This document shows positions 20,197 to 28,119 of a DNA stretch of 64,000 nt, in pieces. Made by a program: the position numbers and the translations under genes. The notes under the pieces are model-generated. The model was not told the DNA's origin. It made no database searches and worked only from the letters and a program-made list of their open reading frames with translations. Source of the stretch: Euzebya tangerina (GTDB taxonomy: Bacteria; Actinomycetota; Nitriliruptoria; Euzebyales; Euzebyaceae); assembly GCF_003074135.1 (NCBI RefSeq), contig NZ_PPDK01000001.1, forward strand, positions 310,001 to 374,000, given 5' to 3'. How positions within the stretch are numbered: position 1 is the first letter of the stretch; each line of letters opens with the position of its first letter.

Positions 20197-20685
20197 ATGG
20201 TGAACTTCGATGAGACCAAGCTCCCCGGTGTCGGGGTGCGCCACGACTTCCTGACCGAGGACGGTCGGCGTGTCGGGGTCATCACGCATCTGAGCGGCCG
20301 GAAGGAGCTGCTGGTCTACTCCTCCGATGACCCCGATGCCTGTTCCGAGGTCGTCTCGCTGGAAGCCAACGAGAGCGCTGGTCTCACGGAACTGCTGGGT
20401 GGCTCCCAGGTGCACGCGACGCTCGACGAGCTGCAGCAGGATGTCGAGGGCCTGGCCATCGACTGGCTGCACGTCACGGACAGCTGGTGGTGCGCCGGAC
20501 GGACGATCACCGAGACCCACCTGCGACGGAGGACGGGCGTGTCCATCGTGGCCGTGATCGCCGGCGAGAAGACCGTGCCCTCCCCCGAACCCAACGAGCC
20601 GTTGGCGGCTGACAGCACCCTGGTGGTCGTCGGCACGCCAGAGGGGATCACGCGGGCCATAGACCTGCTGCGCGACGGCCCATGA
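20197..20685 (+). CDS. TrkA-C domain regulatory protein (KhtT-like)
   Basis: A 162-residue cytosolic protein. The C-terminal half (~residues 75-160) is a TrkA_C/RCK_C domain ending TLVVVGTPEGITRAIDLL. The N-terminal half resembles the KhtT N-domain. It overlaps the antiporter gene downstream by 4 bases (ATGA). In Bacillus, KhtT gates the KhtU K+/H+ antiporter and binds cyclic di-AMP; the same two-gene layout suggests the same job here, but nucleotide binding is inferred only. It is divergent from the nucleoside importer, with a 130-base intergenic region in which I find no clear operator. Confidence 0.85.
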   Translation: MVNFDETKLPGVGVRHDFLTEDGRRVGVITHLSGRKELLVYSSDDPDACSEVVSLEANESAGLTELLGGSQVHATLDELQQDVEGLAIDWLHVTDSWWCAGRTITETHLRRRTGVSIVAVIAGEKTVPSPEPNEPLAADSTLVVVGTPEGITRAIDLLRDGP

Positions 20686-21878
20686 TCCTGGCGGCCGCCG
20701 CGGGTGAGGGAGCCGCGCAGGCTGCCCTCATCTACCTCGAACTCGGCGCGGTCTTCGTCGGCCTGGCCCTGCTGGCGAGGCTCGCCCATCGGCTGTCGAT
20801 CTCGCCCATCCCGTTCTACCTCCTGGCGGGTTTGGCGTTCGGCGAGGGCGGCCTTGCCCCGCTGGATCTGAGTGAGGAGTTCACCGCGCTCGGGGCCGAG
20901 ATCGGCGTCCTGCTGTTGCTGTTCATGCTGGGACTCGAGTACACCCCCGCGGAGCTGGGGCGCAGTGTCCGCACCCAGGCCCTCGCGGGGCTGGTCGATC
21001 TGGTCGCCAACGGCCTGCCCGGTGTCGCGCTGGCGCTGATCCTCGGATGGGGTTGGCCCGCGGCCGTGCTCCTGGGTGGTGTGACCTACATCTCCTCCTC
21101 AGGTGTCATTTCCAAGGTGCTGTCGGATCTGGGTCGGATGGGGAACCGGGAGACCCCGGTGGTCCTCGGACTGCTGGTCATCGAGGATCTGGTCATGGCC
21201 CTGTACCTGCCGATCGTGGCCGTGGTGTTCCTCGGCGGGTCAGGAGGCATGACCAGTCTGGCCATCGCGGCCGGGGTCCTCGCGATCGTGCTGGTGCTGC
21301 TGCTCCGCTTCGACACGGCCCTGTCCAGCGCCGTCGGAACCGGCTCGTCGGAGGCGCTCCTGCTCATGGTGTTCGGGTTGGTCCTGGTGGTCTCGGGGCT
21401 GGCCCAGCAGATCGAGATCTCCAGTGCGGTCGGTGCCTTCCTGGTGGGGATCGCCCTGTCGGGAGAGGTGGCCGAACGGGCTCGCGAGCAGCTCACCCCG
21501 CTGCGGGACATCTTCGCCGCCACCTTCTTCCTGTTCTTCGCACTGGGCGTGGACCCGGCTGACATCCCAGCGGTCGCGCTGCCCGCGATCGGGCTCGCCG
21601 TCGTCACCGCCCTCACCAAGTACGCCACGGGCTGGTGGGCGGCGGGTCGAGCAGGCATCGCCGGTCCTGGTCGCATCCGCGCCGGTGCCACGTTGATCGC
21701 GCGCGGCGAGTTCTCGATCGTCATCGCGGGCCTCGCCGTCTCTGGTGGAATCGAGCCCGAGATCGGGCCGCTGGCCGCGACCTACGTCCTGCTGCTGGCC
21801 GTCGGAGGCTCGGTGTTGGCGCGGTTCGCCGACGACCTGCGGCGGTGGGCGACGACACGGTCAGCAGCGACCACCTGA
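20682..21878 (+). CDS. CPA2 cation:proton antiporter (KhtU-like)
   Basis: A 398-residue membrane protein with about 12 hydrophobic helices, of the Na_H_Exchanger (CPA2) family. It has FMLGLEYTPAELG in the third segment, the conserved VIEDLVMALYLPI with Glu-Asp in the ion-binding helix and ARGEFSIVIAGLA near the C-terminus. It has no attached TrkA-N or TrkA-C domain; that role is supplied by the small gene just upstream. It likely exchanges K+ (or Na+) for H+ during osmotic or pH stress. Confidence 0.9.
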   Translation: MILAAAAGEGAAQAALIYLELGAVFVGLALLARLAHRLSISPIPFYLLAGLAFGEGGLAPLDLSEEFTALGAEIGVLLLLFMLGLEYTPAELGRSVRTQALAGLVDLVANGLPGVALALILGWGWPAAVLLGGVTYISSSGVISKVLSDLGRMGNRETPVVLGLLVIEDLVMALYLPIVAVVFLGGSGGMTSLAIAAGVLAIVLVLLLRFDTALSSAVGTGSSEALLLMVFGLVLVVSGLAQQIEISSAVGAFLVGIALSGEVAERAREQLTPLRDIFAATFFLFFALGVDPADIPAVALPAIGLAVVTALTKYATGWWAAGRAGIAGPGRIRAGATLIARGEFSIVIAGLAVSGGIEPEIGPLAATYVLLLAVGGSVLARFADDLRRWATTRSAATT

Positions 21879-21923
21879 CTCGGGGCAGAGACTGGTCGGA
21901 CGTTCAGATTCTCTTCGGTGAAT

Positions 21924-21947
21924 TTACCAAACGGGACTGTATGGTAA
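21924..21947 (+). promoter_or_regulatory. Inverted repeat operator at the TetR gene start
   Basis: TTACCA and TGGTAA form a perfect inverted repeat separated by 12 bases. The right arm overlaps the ATG of the TetR gene. This geometry and the A/T-rich arms in a G/C-rich genome suggest an autoregulatory TetR operator. If so, translation may really start at the in-frame GTG at 21953. Confidence 0.55.
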
Positions 21948-22531
21948 GTGTTGTGACTGCCCCAACGACCACCCGACGTGGCAGGCCCCGCGATCCCGCC
22001 GCCGATCGCGCGATCCTCGCCGCAGCCCGCGACGTGATCGGACGTCGTGGCTTCACGGGTGCCTCGATGGAGGAGATCGCCCGAACCGCTGGCGTCGGCA
22101 AAGACACGCTGTACCGCCGCTGGAGTTCGAAGTTCGAGCTCGCTCGCGCCCTGCTGTCCCACATCGCCAGCACCGACGTGCCGATCCCCGCCGATGACGA
22201 TCCCTCATTCGCCCTCTTCGTCTTCCTGCAGGACGTCGTCCGCGTGAACCGGCACTCCGACTTCGGGAGCCTTGTCGCTGGCGTGATCGGTGAGGCCGCT
22301 CGCAACGCCGAACTGGCGGCTGCCTTCGCCGACTTCTGGGCCGAGCGCCGACAGGTCGCCGGCGGACTGGTGCGCGATGTCGTCGGTCCCGAGCCGGATG
22401 ACCGTGAGATCGACCGACTTCTGGACCATCTTCTGGGCCCCGTCTACTACCGCCTCTTGCTCACCGGCGCGCCCGTGTCCGACCAGTACCTCTGGGACCT
22501 CGTCCTGAGCCTCCCACGACACCAGTCATGA
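21941..22531 (+). CDS. TetR-family transcriptional regulator
   Basis: A 196-residue repressor. Residues ~10-60 are the DNA-binding domain (GRPRDPAADRAILAAARDVI, GFTGASMEEIARTAGVGKDTLYRRW). The C-terminal ligand domain resembles the TetR_C_11/16 types, with FADFWAERRQV and LLDHLLGPVYYRLLLTG. Ligand unknown. It lies 62 bases after the antiporter gene and 44 bases before a UspA-like gene, so it may control either, most simply itself and the UspA-like gene. A perfect inverted repeat overlaps its start codon. Confidence 0.9.
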   Translation: MVSVVTAPTTTRRGRPRDPAADRAILAAARDVIGRRGFTGASMEEIARTAGVGKDTLYRRWSSKFELARALLSHIASTDVPIPADDDPSFALFVFLQDVVRVNRHSDFGSLVAGVIGEAARNAELAAAFADFWAERRQVAGGLVRDVVGPEPDDREIDRLLDHLLGPVYYRLLLTGAPVSDQYLWDLVLSLPRHQS

Positions 22532-22575
22532 AGCACGTGAACCAGCCCACCACACCTCAGAGGAGGAACACCGCA

Positions 22576-22995
22576 ATGGAACCACGAGACCACATCCTTG
22601 CCGTCGTCGACACGATGGAGGACTACGAGTCAACGCTGGGCCTGGCCAAGGACGCCATCGACCACGGCGGCCGTGCGACCGTCCTGGTGCACCTCGGCGA
22701 CAGCGACCGCGCACACATCCGGCAGTACGCCGCGTCGGAGGAGCTTGCGCTCCACGAGGCGGAGACCACCTACATCAACGCGACCCTCGATCGTGTCCGA
22801 GCCTTCATCGGCGCTGATCACGCGGCGGCATCCGTGACCGATCAGGTCCCGGACGGACGTGCGGTCATCGAGTCTGCGGTTGCCTCGGAGGCAACCGCGA
22901 TCACCGTCCCGAGCCGTCTTGTCGGCCGTCGCAGCTGGCGCCGCGCCATGGCACGGACGCCACTCAACGTCATCGTGACCCCCGTCGCCGCCTGA
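22576..22995 (+). CDS. Universal stress protein-like
   Basis: A 139-residue single-domain protein of the UspA fold. The N-terminal beta strand is HILAVVDTMEDYESTLGLAKDAI, and the C-terminal segment AITVPSRLVGRRSWRRAMARTPLNVIVTP replaces the usual GxxGxxxxxxGS ATP loop with Gly-Arg-Arg-Ser, so ATP binding is uncertain. The ATG is preceded by a strong AGGAGG site; an in-frame ATG at 22528 lacks one. It follows the TetR gene and is convergent with the DNA ligase gene across a terminator-like palindrome. Confidence 0.75.
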   Translation: MEPRDHILAVVDTMEDYESTLGLAKDAIDHGGRATVLVHLGDSDRAHIRQYAASEELALHEAETTYINATLDRVRAFIGADHAAASVTDQVPDGRAVIESAVASEATAITVPSRLVGRRSWRRAMARTPLNVIVTPVAA

Positions 22996-23008
22996 GGCGG
23001 GCCCGCCT
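22995..23008. terminator. Palindrome followed by T run between convergent genes
   Basis: AGGCGGGCCCGCCT is a perfect 14-bp palindrome followed by TTT, placed at the stop of the UspA-like gene and just before the end of the convergent DNA ligase gene. The stem has almost no loop, so as RNA it would form a smaller hairpin. A weak intrinsic terminator is plausible. Confidence 0.4.
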
Positions 23009-23016
23009 TTCAGCCC

Positions 23017-24102
23017 CTACGCGCGGAGCACCCGCTCGAGGGGCACGAACTCGGGTTCCGCCAACTGCTCCGCCAGACAGGACTCGGGATCTCGATCAGG
23101 ACGCCAGCGGACCATCTTGGTCGTCCCGCGGAAGCGACCCGACGTCGCCCAGTTGTACCGGACCTCCGCGACCCGCTCGGGCCGGAGCGGCACCCAGGAG
23201 TGATCGCGTCCGTTGGCGCCTGACCAGCGGTTCGGCGCACCCGGCATCGAGCCGTCCTCGTGCGCCTCGGCCTCCATCCACGACGCCCAGGGATGGTCCG
23301 CGATGTCGTCCAGGACCAACGGGGCCACCTCGTCCATCAGCTCCGCCCGGCGCTTGGCCGTGAAGCTGGCGGCCACGCCGACGTGCCACAGCGCGCCGTC
23401 ATCGGCAAAGAGTCCCAGGATCAGCGAGCCGACACCATCACCACTCTTGTGCATCCGGTACCCGGCCACCACGCAGTCGGCGGTCCGGACGTGCTTGAGC
23501 TTGAACTGGCTGCGCTTGTCGAAGGCGTAGGGGGCATCGACCGGCTTGAGGATCAGGCCATCCAGCCCGGCACCCTCGAACGCCTCGAACCACTCCATGG
23601 CGCGAGCGCGATCCCGGGTCGCGGGGGCCAGCAACACCCGTGGGGCGTGATCCCGGTCGGCGAACCCCTCGGCCATCCCCTCCAGCACCTGACGGCGGTC
23701 CGCGAAGGGTCGTTGGGTCAAGTCGTCATCACCGAGGGCGAGGACGTCGAAGAGGATCAGGTCCGCTGGGGTCTGCTCGGCGAGCATCGTCGTCCGCGAC
23801 TCGGCCGGGTGGATGCGTTGGCCCAACGCATCGAAGTCGAGCTTGTCGTCGACGGCCACGATCAACTCGCCATCGACCACACACCGCGGCGGCAGGCTGG
23901 CCTTGAGCGGGCCGGCCATCTCGGGGAAGTAGCGATCCAACGGCTTGGTGTTGCGGGAACCCATCAGGATCTCGTCGCCGTCACGGAAGACGATGCAGCG
24001 GAACCCGTCCCACTTCGGCTCGTAGGACAACTCCCCCTCTGGCAGCGTCTTGGCCAGCTTGGCCAACATCGGCTTGACGGGCGGCATCACGGGCAGGTCC
24101 AC
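23017..24102 (-). CDS. ATP-dependent DNA ligase (LigC type)
   Basis: A 361-residue ligase. The adenylation motif I is YEPKWDGFRCIV (Lys is the AMP acceptor). Other motifs are GSRNTKPLDRYFPE (III region), VVDGELIV, EGLDGLILK-like GAGLDGLILKPVD and FKLKHVRTADCVVAGY (motif V). The OB-fold domain follows to the end. Size and order match actinobacterial LigC, a repair or end-joining ligase separate from the replicative NAD-dependent enzyme. No Ku or polymerase domain gene is nearby in the window. The GTG at 24102 (VDLPVMPPVKPMLA) gives the usual N-terminus. It is divergent from the toxin-antitoxin pair. Confidence 0.92.
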   Translation of the reverse strand: MDLPVMPPVKPMLAKLAKTLPEGELSYEPKWDGFRCIVFRDGDEILMGSRNTKPLDRYFPEMAGPLKASLPPRCVVDGELIVAVDDKLDFDALGQRIHPAESRTTMLAEQTPADLILFDVLALGDDDLTQRPFADRRQVLEGMAEGFADRDHAPRVLLAPATRDRARAMEWFEAFEGAGLDGLILKPVDAPYAFDKRSQFKLKHVRTADCVVAGYRMHKSGDGVGSLILGLFADDGALWHVGVAASFTAKRRAELMDEVAPLVLDDIADHPWASWMEAEAHEDGSMPGAPNRWSGANGRDHSWVPLRPERVAEVRYNWATSGRFRGTTKMVRWRPDRDPESCLAEQLAEPEFVPLERVLRA

Positions 24103-24181
24103 GGCCGCGATCCTAGTTGTTCCTCCCCCCGAGGTCGCCATCACCGCCGACGCCAGACCGCTTCAGCGCGCTGCACAGAGG

Positions 24182-24187
24182 TACAAT
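24182..24187 (+). promoter_or_regulatory. Putative -10 element for the toxin-antitoxin operon
   Basis: TACAAT, a good -10 hexamer in a G/C-rich region, is 8 bases before the antitoxin ATG and implies a nearly leaderless transcript. The start region TACAATGTGCTACATGT is partly palindromic, as expected for antitoxin autoregulation. No convincing -35 is seen. Confidence 0.35.
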
Positions 24188-24194
24188 GTGCTAC

Positions 24195-24614
24195 ATGTCA
24201 AGAAGCACCTCGTACAGGTTGAGCCAGGCCACTCGTGACCGCCTCGCCCGCCAGGCCGGACGCGAAGGCATCAGCGCGACCGCATTGCTGGATCGGTTCA
24301 TACACGAGGGAATCGACACGATCGACTACCCCGGCATCGTTCATACCGGCCCTCCGCACGACCGCCGCGCGGCGCTCGCCGGTGGACCTGATGTGTGGGA
24401 GATCGTTGCGCGACTCCGGCAACTCGAGGGTGTTGAGGAGGCCCGCATCCGACTGCTGGCAGCGGAGACGGGACTGCACCCGCGGAACATTCGAGCGGCA
24501 CTCGCGTACGGCGCAGCCAACCCGGCGGCCATCACCGCGCGGATCGAAGCGAACGAGACGGCGATCCGTGACGCCCAAGCCGCAACGGAGGCCCGCCGGT
24601 CGCTTCTCGCGTGA
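24195..24614 (+). CDS. Antitoxin-like protein (ribbon-helix-helix plus DUF433-like; VapB45 type)
   Basis: A 139-residue protein. Residues 1-40 (SYRLSQATRDRLARQAGREG) look like a ribbon-helix-helix or short DNA-binding segment. The C-terminal part, with LLAAETGLHPRNIRAALAYGA, matches the DUF433 pattern of VapB45-type antitoxins. It overlaps the downstream toxin-like gene by 4 bases (GTGA), the normal antitoxin-first order. An ATG three codons upstream (24186) is an alternative start. It should neutralise the toxin and repress the operon. Confidence 0.75.
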   Translation: MSRSTSYRLSQATRDRLARQAGREGISATALLDRFIHEGIDTIDYPGIVHTGPPHDRRAALAGGPDVWEIVARLRQLEGVEEARIRLLAAETGLHPRNIRAALAYGAANPAAITARIEANETAIRDAQAATEARRSLLA

Positions 24615-24937
24615 AGATCCTCCTGGACGAGATGTTCCCTCCGACAGCCGCCAACCTCCTCCGGGACGACCGCGGTCACGACGCTGCCCATGTCAACGAG
24701 GTGGGCCTTCGAGGGGCACCCGACAGCGACGTGGCGCAGTTCGCCCGAGCAAACGGCTACGCAGTCGTCACCGAGAATGTCGCTGACTACGTCAACGAAC
24801 GCGACATCGTCCTCCTGTTCGTGCTCAAACGGAACCTCCGACCCGGAGGCGCACAGGCAGACGACCTCGCCACGATCCTCGCCTCATGGGCCGATGCCAA
24901 CCCCGATCCATACCTCGGACCGCATTGGCCACACTGA
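24611..24937 (+). CDS. PIN-like toxin (DUF5615; VapC45 type)
   Basis: A 108-residue single-domain protein of the Mut7-C/DUF5615 PIN-like family. The conserved acidic and polar residues are visible in KILLDEMFPP (Asp and Glu), GHDAAHVNEVGLRGAPDSDV, VVTENVADY (Thr-Glu-Asn and Asp) and a hydrophobic end. PIN toxins are Mg-dependent RNases; VapC45 in mycobacteria pairs with a DUF433 antitoxin in the same arrangement. The GTG start overlaps the antitoxin stop. Activity is inferred from family and pairing. Confidence 0.8.
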   Translation: MKILLDEMFPPTAANLLRDDRGHDAAHVNEVGLRGAPDSDVAQFARANGYAVVTENVADYVNERDIVLLFVLKRNLRPGGAQADDLATILASWADANPDPYLGPHWPH

Positions 24938-24993
24938 GCCTTGTCCGCAACGTCATGGGGCAGAAACCTCGTGCGCGGCCGTTCGCCCGGCCC

Positions 24994-26916
24994 TCAGCCC
25001 GTCGGCTCGGTGCACCCGTCCCGGTTGGACGCCTCCACCAGGGCCTGCAGGGACTCCTCGGTCACGGCATCGGTCCCACCGATCGCGATGACGTCCAGGC
25101 CGAGCCCGCACGTCGCCGCATCGACATCGAAGGTCAGGATCTCACCCGTCTCACCCTCGAGCGGCAGGAACAAGCCGCCGAAGCCGGCGAACGTGGTGGC
25201 GGCCAACGCCCAGGCGTAAGCGCCGTCGTTGCGCAGGTTGATGGCGTAGGCCGCGACGAGGGGCGCGTCGCCGAGCTCCTCGGTGAAGATCCGCTCCTTC
25301 TCCTGCAGGATCGACACCGCCGTCTCGGTCCGGGTCAGGCCGCCCAGCCGGGTCACCGTGCCGCCACCGATGAGACCCTGGATCTGCCCGGCAACGCCGT
25401 CCGAGACGGCCAGTTCGCCGCCGACGACGTACACGGTGCTGGGCTGCAGGTCGATCAGGAAGTCAGCCGTCGGCTGGGACAGCTGATCGGTGTCCGTCAG
25501 GAGCACGGGCCAGGCGAACTCACCACTGAGCTGGCCGATGGTGAGCGCATCGGCCCAGTCGTCGGCGCGAGCCACGGCCACGGCGTCGAGGAAGGGCCGG
25601 CCATCATCGCCGAACTGGTCAAGAGCCGCCTGGGCGACCGCCGCGGCCGTTGCGGTCCGCTCAGGGCCGTCCAAGCGGATCGGTTCGAGGCCGGCCTCCC
25701 GCAGCTCAGCGTCCACCGTGGCGGGGATGGCGTCGACGCCGCCGAGGACGTAGACGGGCGTTGGCGGAGTGTCGGTGCCGGTGTCCGCCGGTGGCGCGCC
25801 GGCCACGATCGCGTCGATGGTGCTCTGGGCAAGCGCCCGATCCTGGTCGACGTAGAAGGTCGGGAAGGTGCCGCCCAGCGCCGTCCCGCCGAGGGCATCG
25901 GCGAACTCGTCGGAGCGCGCCAGCATCGCCGCCTCGAAGAAGAAGAACGAGGAGAGCTCCTCTGCGAGCGCCACCGAGTCGGTCGGCGTGTCCGGGGCGA
26001 AGCGGTCCCCCCGGGCGGGCGGCGGGGGCGGAGGCGGGTTGTCGGGGTCCTCGGCGCCGTCCCCACCAGCCAGGACGCCCGTGACCCAACCCAGGTACTG
26101 GTCCAGCTCGGTGTAGACGCCGGCAAACTCGACGCCGCAGAACTGCCCACCGAAGGAGACGATGCCGTACTGCTCCGCCGTCCCGGCGTTGTCGCGGATC
26201 AGCGGACCACCCGAGTCTCCGGCACAGGAGTCGTTCCCGGGGGCAGCGGGGTCGTCGGTCGGGTCCCCGGTGCAGAGGTGGCGGAGGGGGTCGATGAACT
26301 GCTCCGCACAGGCGGGTGCATCGTCGGCGACGAACGGCGTGGTCACCTTGAGCAGTTGCGGCGAGGCGACGGTTCCCTCGGCGTTGGTGGTGCCCCATCC
26401 GGCCACGACGAAGTCACCCGGGGCATCGCTGAGCGCCGCGTCGCTGGCCAATGGCTGCGCGGGCAGGTCGGTCGGCTGAGCCAACCGGAGCAGGGCCACG
26501 TCGTTGACGAAGGCGTTGGGGTCCCAGTTCGGGTGCCTGATGATCGCCTCGACATCGAGCAGGGGCGTCGGGGAGGTCTCGTAGTTGAGGGTCCCGGCCA
26601 TGACCTTCACGGTCTCTTCGGTGTCGAAGTCGAAGCAGTGGGCCGCTGAGAGCACGTAGGTCGGAGCCACCACCGTGCCGCCGCACCCCTGCTGGAACTC
26701 CCCGTCGACCTCGAAGAAGACCGCCACGATTGAGGGGAACTCGCCCTCGGTCGCCGGCTCACCGTTGATGATGGTGAACCCGTCGTCATCGTCCTGCCCC
26801 ACGTTCCAGGGCCGATCCGGTGGGCCGAGCGCCGTCCGCTGGGCTGCGCCTGCGGGGAGCGCGACAGCGATCAGCAGCGAGACTGCCGCGGCCGCGAGAA
26901 TTCGCCTGCGGGTCAT
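24994..26916 (-). CDS. Secreted trypsin-like serine protease with cell-wall-binding type 2 modules
   Basis: A 640-residue exported protein. It has an N-terminal signal peptide (RRRILAAAAVSLLIAVALPAGA) and a trypsin domain at ~residues 48-285 with catalytic His in SAAHCF, Asp in NDVALLRL and Ser in CAGDSGGPL. A Pro-rich linker (PPPPPPP) leads to a C-terminal half (~310-640) with cell-wall-binding repeat 2 features such as YVLGGVDAIP, VARADDWADALTIGQL, VYVVGGELAVSD and VIAIGGTDAVTE. These modules anchor proteins to the wall in Gram-positives. It probably degrades extracellular protein at the cell surface. It is divergent from the microcompartment operon across a 208-base regulatory region. Confidence 0.95.
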   Translation of the reverse strand: MTRRRILAAAAVSLLIAVALPAGAAQRTALGPPDRPWNVGQDDDDGFTIINGEPATEGEFPSIVAVFFEVDGEFQQGCGGTVVAPTYVLSAAHCFDFDTEETVKVMAGTLNYETSPTPLLDVEAIIRHPNWDPNAFVNDVALLRLAQPTDLPAQPLASDAALSDAPGDFVVAGWGTTNAEGTVASPQLLKVTTPFVADDAPACAEQFIDPLRHLCTGDPTDDPAAPGNDSCAGDSGGPLIRDNAGTAEQYGIVSFGGQFCGVEFAGVYTELDQYLGWVTGVLAGGDGAEDPDNPPPPPPPARGDRFAPDTPTDSVALAEELSSFFFFEAAMLARSDEFADALGGTALGGTFPTFYVDQDRALAQSTIDAIVAGAPPADTGTDTPPTPVYVLGGVDAIPATVDAELREAGLEPIRLDGPERTATAAAVAQAALDQFGDDGRPFLDAVAVARADDWADALTIGQLSGEFAWPVLLTDTDQLSQPTADFLIDLQPSTVYVVGGELAVSDGVAGQIQGLIGGGTVTRLGGLTRTETAVSILQEKERIFTEELGDAPLVAAYAINLRNDGAYAWALAATTFAGFGGLFLPLEGETGEILTFDVDAATCGLGLDVIAIGGTDAVTEESLQALVEASNRDGCTEPTG

Positions 26917-27019
26917 GATCTGGTCCTCCTCGTCGTGCCGGAGTCAGCCCGCCCCCCTTGTCATCGGCCGGGTGACCACGCCAGAGGTCTATCACGGACT
27001 GTCCGACAATCCCACCGTG

Positions 27020-27069
27020 GTGTTGTGGCCGTTTGGGTGTTGTAGCCGTTCGGGTGTGTGGCCGTCCGG
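27020..27069 (+). repeat. Three tandem ~17-bp direct repeats upstream of the microcompartment operon
   Basis: Units GTGTTGTGGCCGTTTGG (27020-27036), GTGTTGTAGCCGTTCGG (27037-27053) and GTGTGTGGCCGTCCGG (27054-27069) follow head to tail. They lie 55-105 bases before the dioxygenase ATG, in a pocket that is less GC-rich than its surroundings. Units 1 and 2 differ at two positions. They look like repeated binding sites for a regulator. The period is not a whole number of 10.5-bp helical turns. Confidence 0.7.
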
Positions 27070-27080
27070 CATAGCCGGAC
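27064..27080. promoter_or_regulatory. Perfect inverted repeat before the microcompartment operon
   Basis: GTCCGGC-ATA-GCCGGAC has 7-bp perfect arms with a 3-base centre. It overlaps the end of the third direct repeat and lies ~45 bases before the first ATG. It could be an operator or a leader hairpin; no T run follows, so a terminator for the minus-strand neighbour is less likely. Confidence 0.5.
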
Positions 27081-27124
27081 ACCTCTCGTGACGTTTGCCG
27101 CTTCTTGCCGTTTCCTGACGTGTG

Positions 27125-28093
27125 ATGTCCCACGTCTTCCGCCTTCCGGTGCTCGCTGGTCGCGTGGAGGCGGACGTGCCTGTCGCGGCCGACCACGGCC
27201 GTGGTGGCGACGGTCCCGGCATCGTCGCGGGATACCTCGCCCCACACCCGCCACACCTGGTGTACGCGGAGAACCCGCCACAGAACGAGCCGCGGTCCAC
27301 CGGCGGTTGGGAGACCCTCCGCTGGGCCTACGAGGAGGTCCGTCGGCGGATCCGGGAGGTGCATCGGCCGGACGTGATCATCGTCCACGCGCCGCACTGG
27401 ATCACGATGGTGGGCCACCACGTCAACTGCGTGCCGCACGTCCGAGGCCGCTCGGTCGAGCCCATCTTCCCCCACCTCTTCCGGTACGACTACGCCTTCG
27501 ACACCGACGTGGAGCTGGCGGAGGCCATCGCGGACACCGCTGCCGACATGGGCCTGGTCACCTCCAAGATGCGCGTGCCGGGCGTGCGGGTCGACTACGC
27601 CACCATCGGGGCACTCCATCTGTTGAACCCCGAGTGGGACATCCCCGTCGTCAGCCTCTCGGCCAACAACAACCCGTACTACTACGCCGCGGCCGGACTG
27701 GAGCAGATGGAGACGCTCGGCGAGGCCACTCGCATCGCGATCGAGCAGACCGGCCGCCGGGCGGTGCTGGCAGGGTCAAATTCGCTGTCGCACCTGCACT
27801 GGGACACCGAACCCGACCTGCCGGAGGACATGGCCGCCGAGCACGCCTGGTCCCACAAGCAGTACGCGGCGGACATGGTGCTGCTGGAAGCGATTCGGGC
27901 CGGCCGCACCGCCGACCTGCGGTCGCACCTGATCGACGAGCACATCGCAGCAACCGAGTCCGAGACCAAAGCGGGCAGCCTGTCGTGGCTGCTGTCGGCC
28001 ATGGATTGGCCCGAGGTTCCCGGCGACGTCCTGGCCTACGGCACGATCATCGGGACGGGCAACGCCGTGATCGAGTGGGAGCCCACGCCGTGA
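27125..28093 (+). CDS. 2-aminophenol 1,6-dioxygenase beta-like subunit (LigB-type extradiol dioxygenase)
   Basis: A 322-residue LigB-superfamily, iron(II)-dependent ring-cleaving subunit. It aligns by eye with the catalytic AmnB subunit: GYLAPHPPHLVYAENPPQNE, GGWETLRWAYE, HAPHWITMVGHH, SANNNPYYY and the IIGTGNAVIEW end. Likely iron ligands are His41, His91 and Glu280, at the same spacing as AmnB His13, His62 and Glu251. About 30 extra N-terminal residues precede the conserved start and end in a Gly/Asp-rich linker. The ATG at 27125 is used because G/C-rich third positions begin there, but a GTG at 27176 has a better site (GGAGG, 5 bases) and would leave 16 extra residues. It leads the microcompartment operon and overlaps the alpha-like gene (GTGA). 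The substrate (aminophenol or a catechol) is inferred. Confidence 0.88.
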   Translation: MSHVFRLPVLAGRVEADVPVAADHGRGGDGPGIVAGYLAPHPPHLVYAENPPQNEPRSTGGWETLRWAYEEVRRRIREVHRPDVIIVHAPHWITMVGHHVNCVPHVRGRSVEPIFPHLFRYDYAFDTDVELAEAIADTAADMGLVTSKMRVPGVRVDYATIGALHLLNPEWDIPVVSLSANNNPYYYAAAGLEQMETLGEATRIAIEQTGRRAVLAGSNSLSHLHWDTEPDLPEDMAAEHAWSHKQYAADMVLLEAIRAGRTADLRSHLIDEHIAATESETKAGSLSWLLSAMDWPEVPGDVLAYGTIIGTGNAVIEWEPTP

Positions 28094-28119
28094 CTGAGGG
28101 GGCCGTGACTGAGGGGCAC
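28090..28119 (+). repeat. 15-bp tandem duplication at the alpha-like subunit start
   Basis: GTGACTGAGGGGGCC is followed at once by GTGACTGAGGGGCAC. The duplication repeats the start codon and the next three codons, so translation could start at either copy. Confidence 0.8.

Noticed and set aside
18756-20285. Longer version of the BMP lipoprotein starting at 20285
   Set aside because: The extension hides the signal peptide and lipobox, which are placed correctly only with the start at 20066.
24886-26649. A 587-codon plus-strand open frame over the protease gene
   Set aside because: The minus strand encodes a signal peptide, catalytic triad and wall-binding modules; the plus frame has none.
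27020-27069. CRISPR-like array
   Set aside because: The three units are directly adjacent with no spacers, are short and imperfect, and no cas genes are present.
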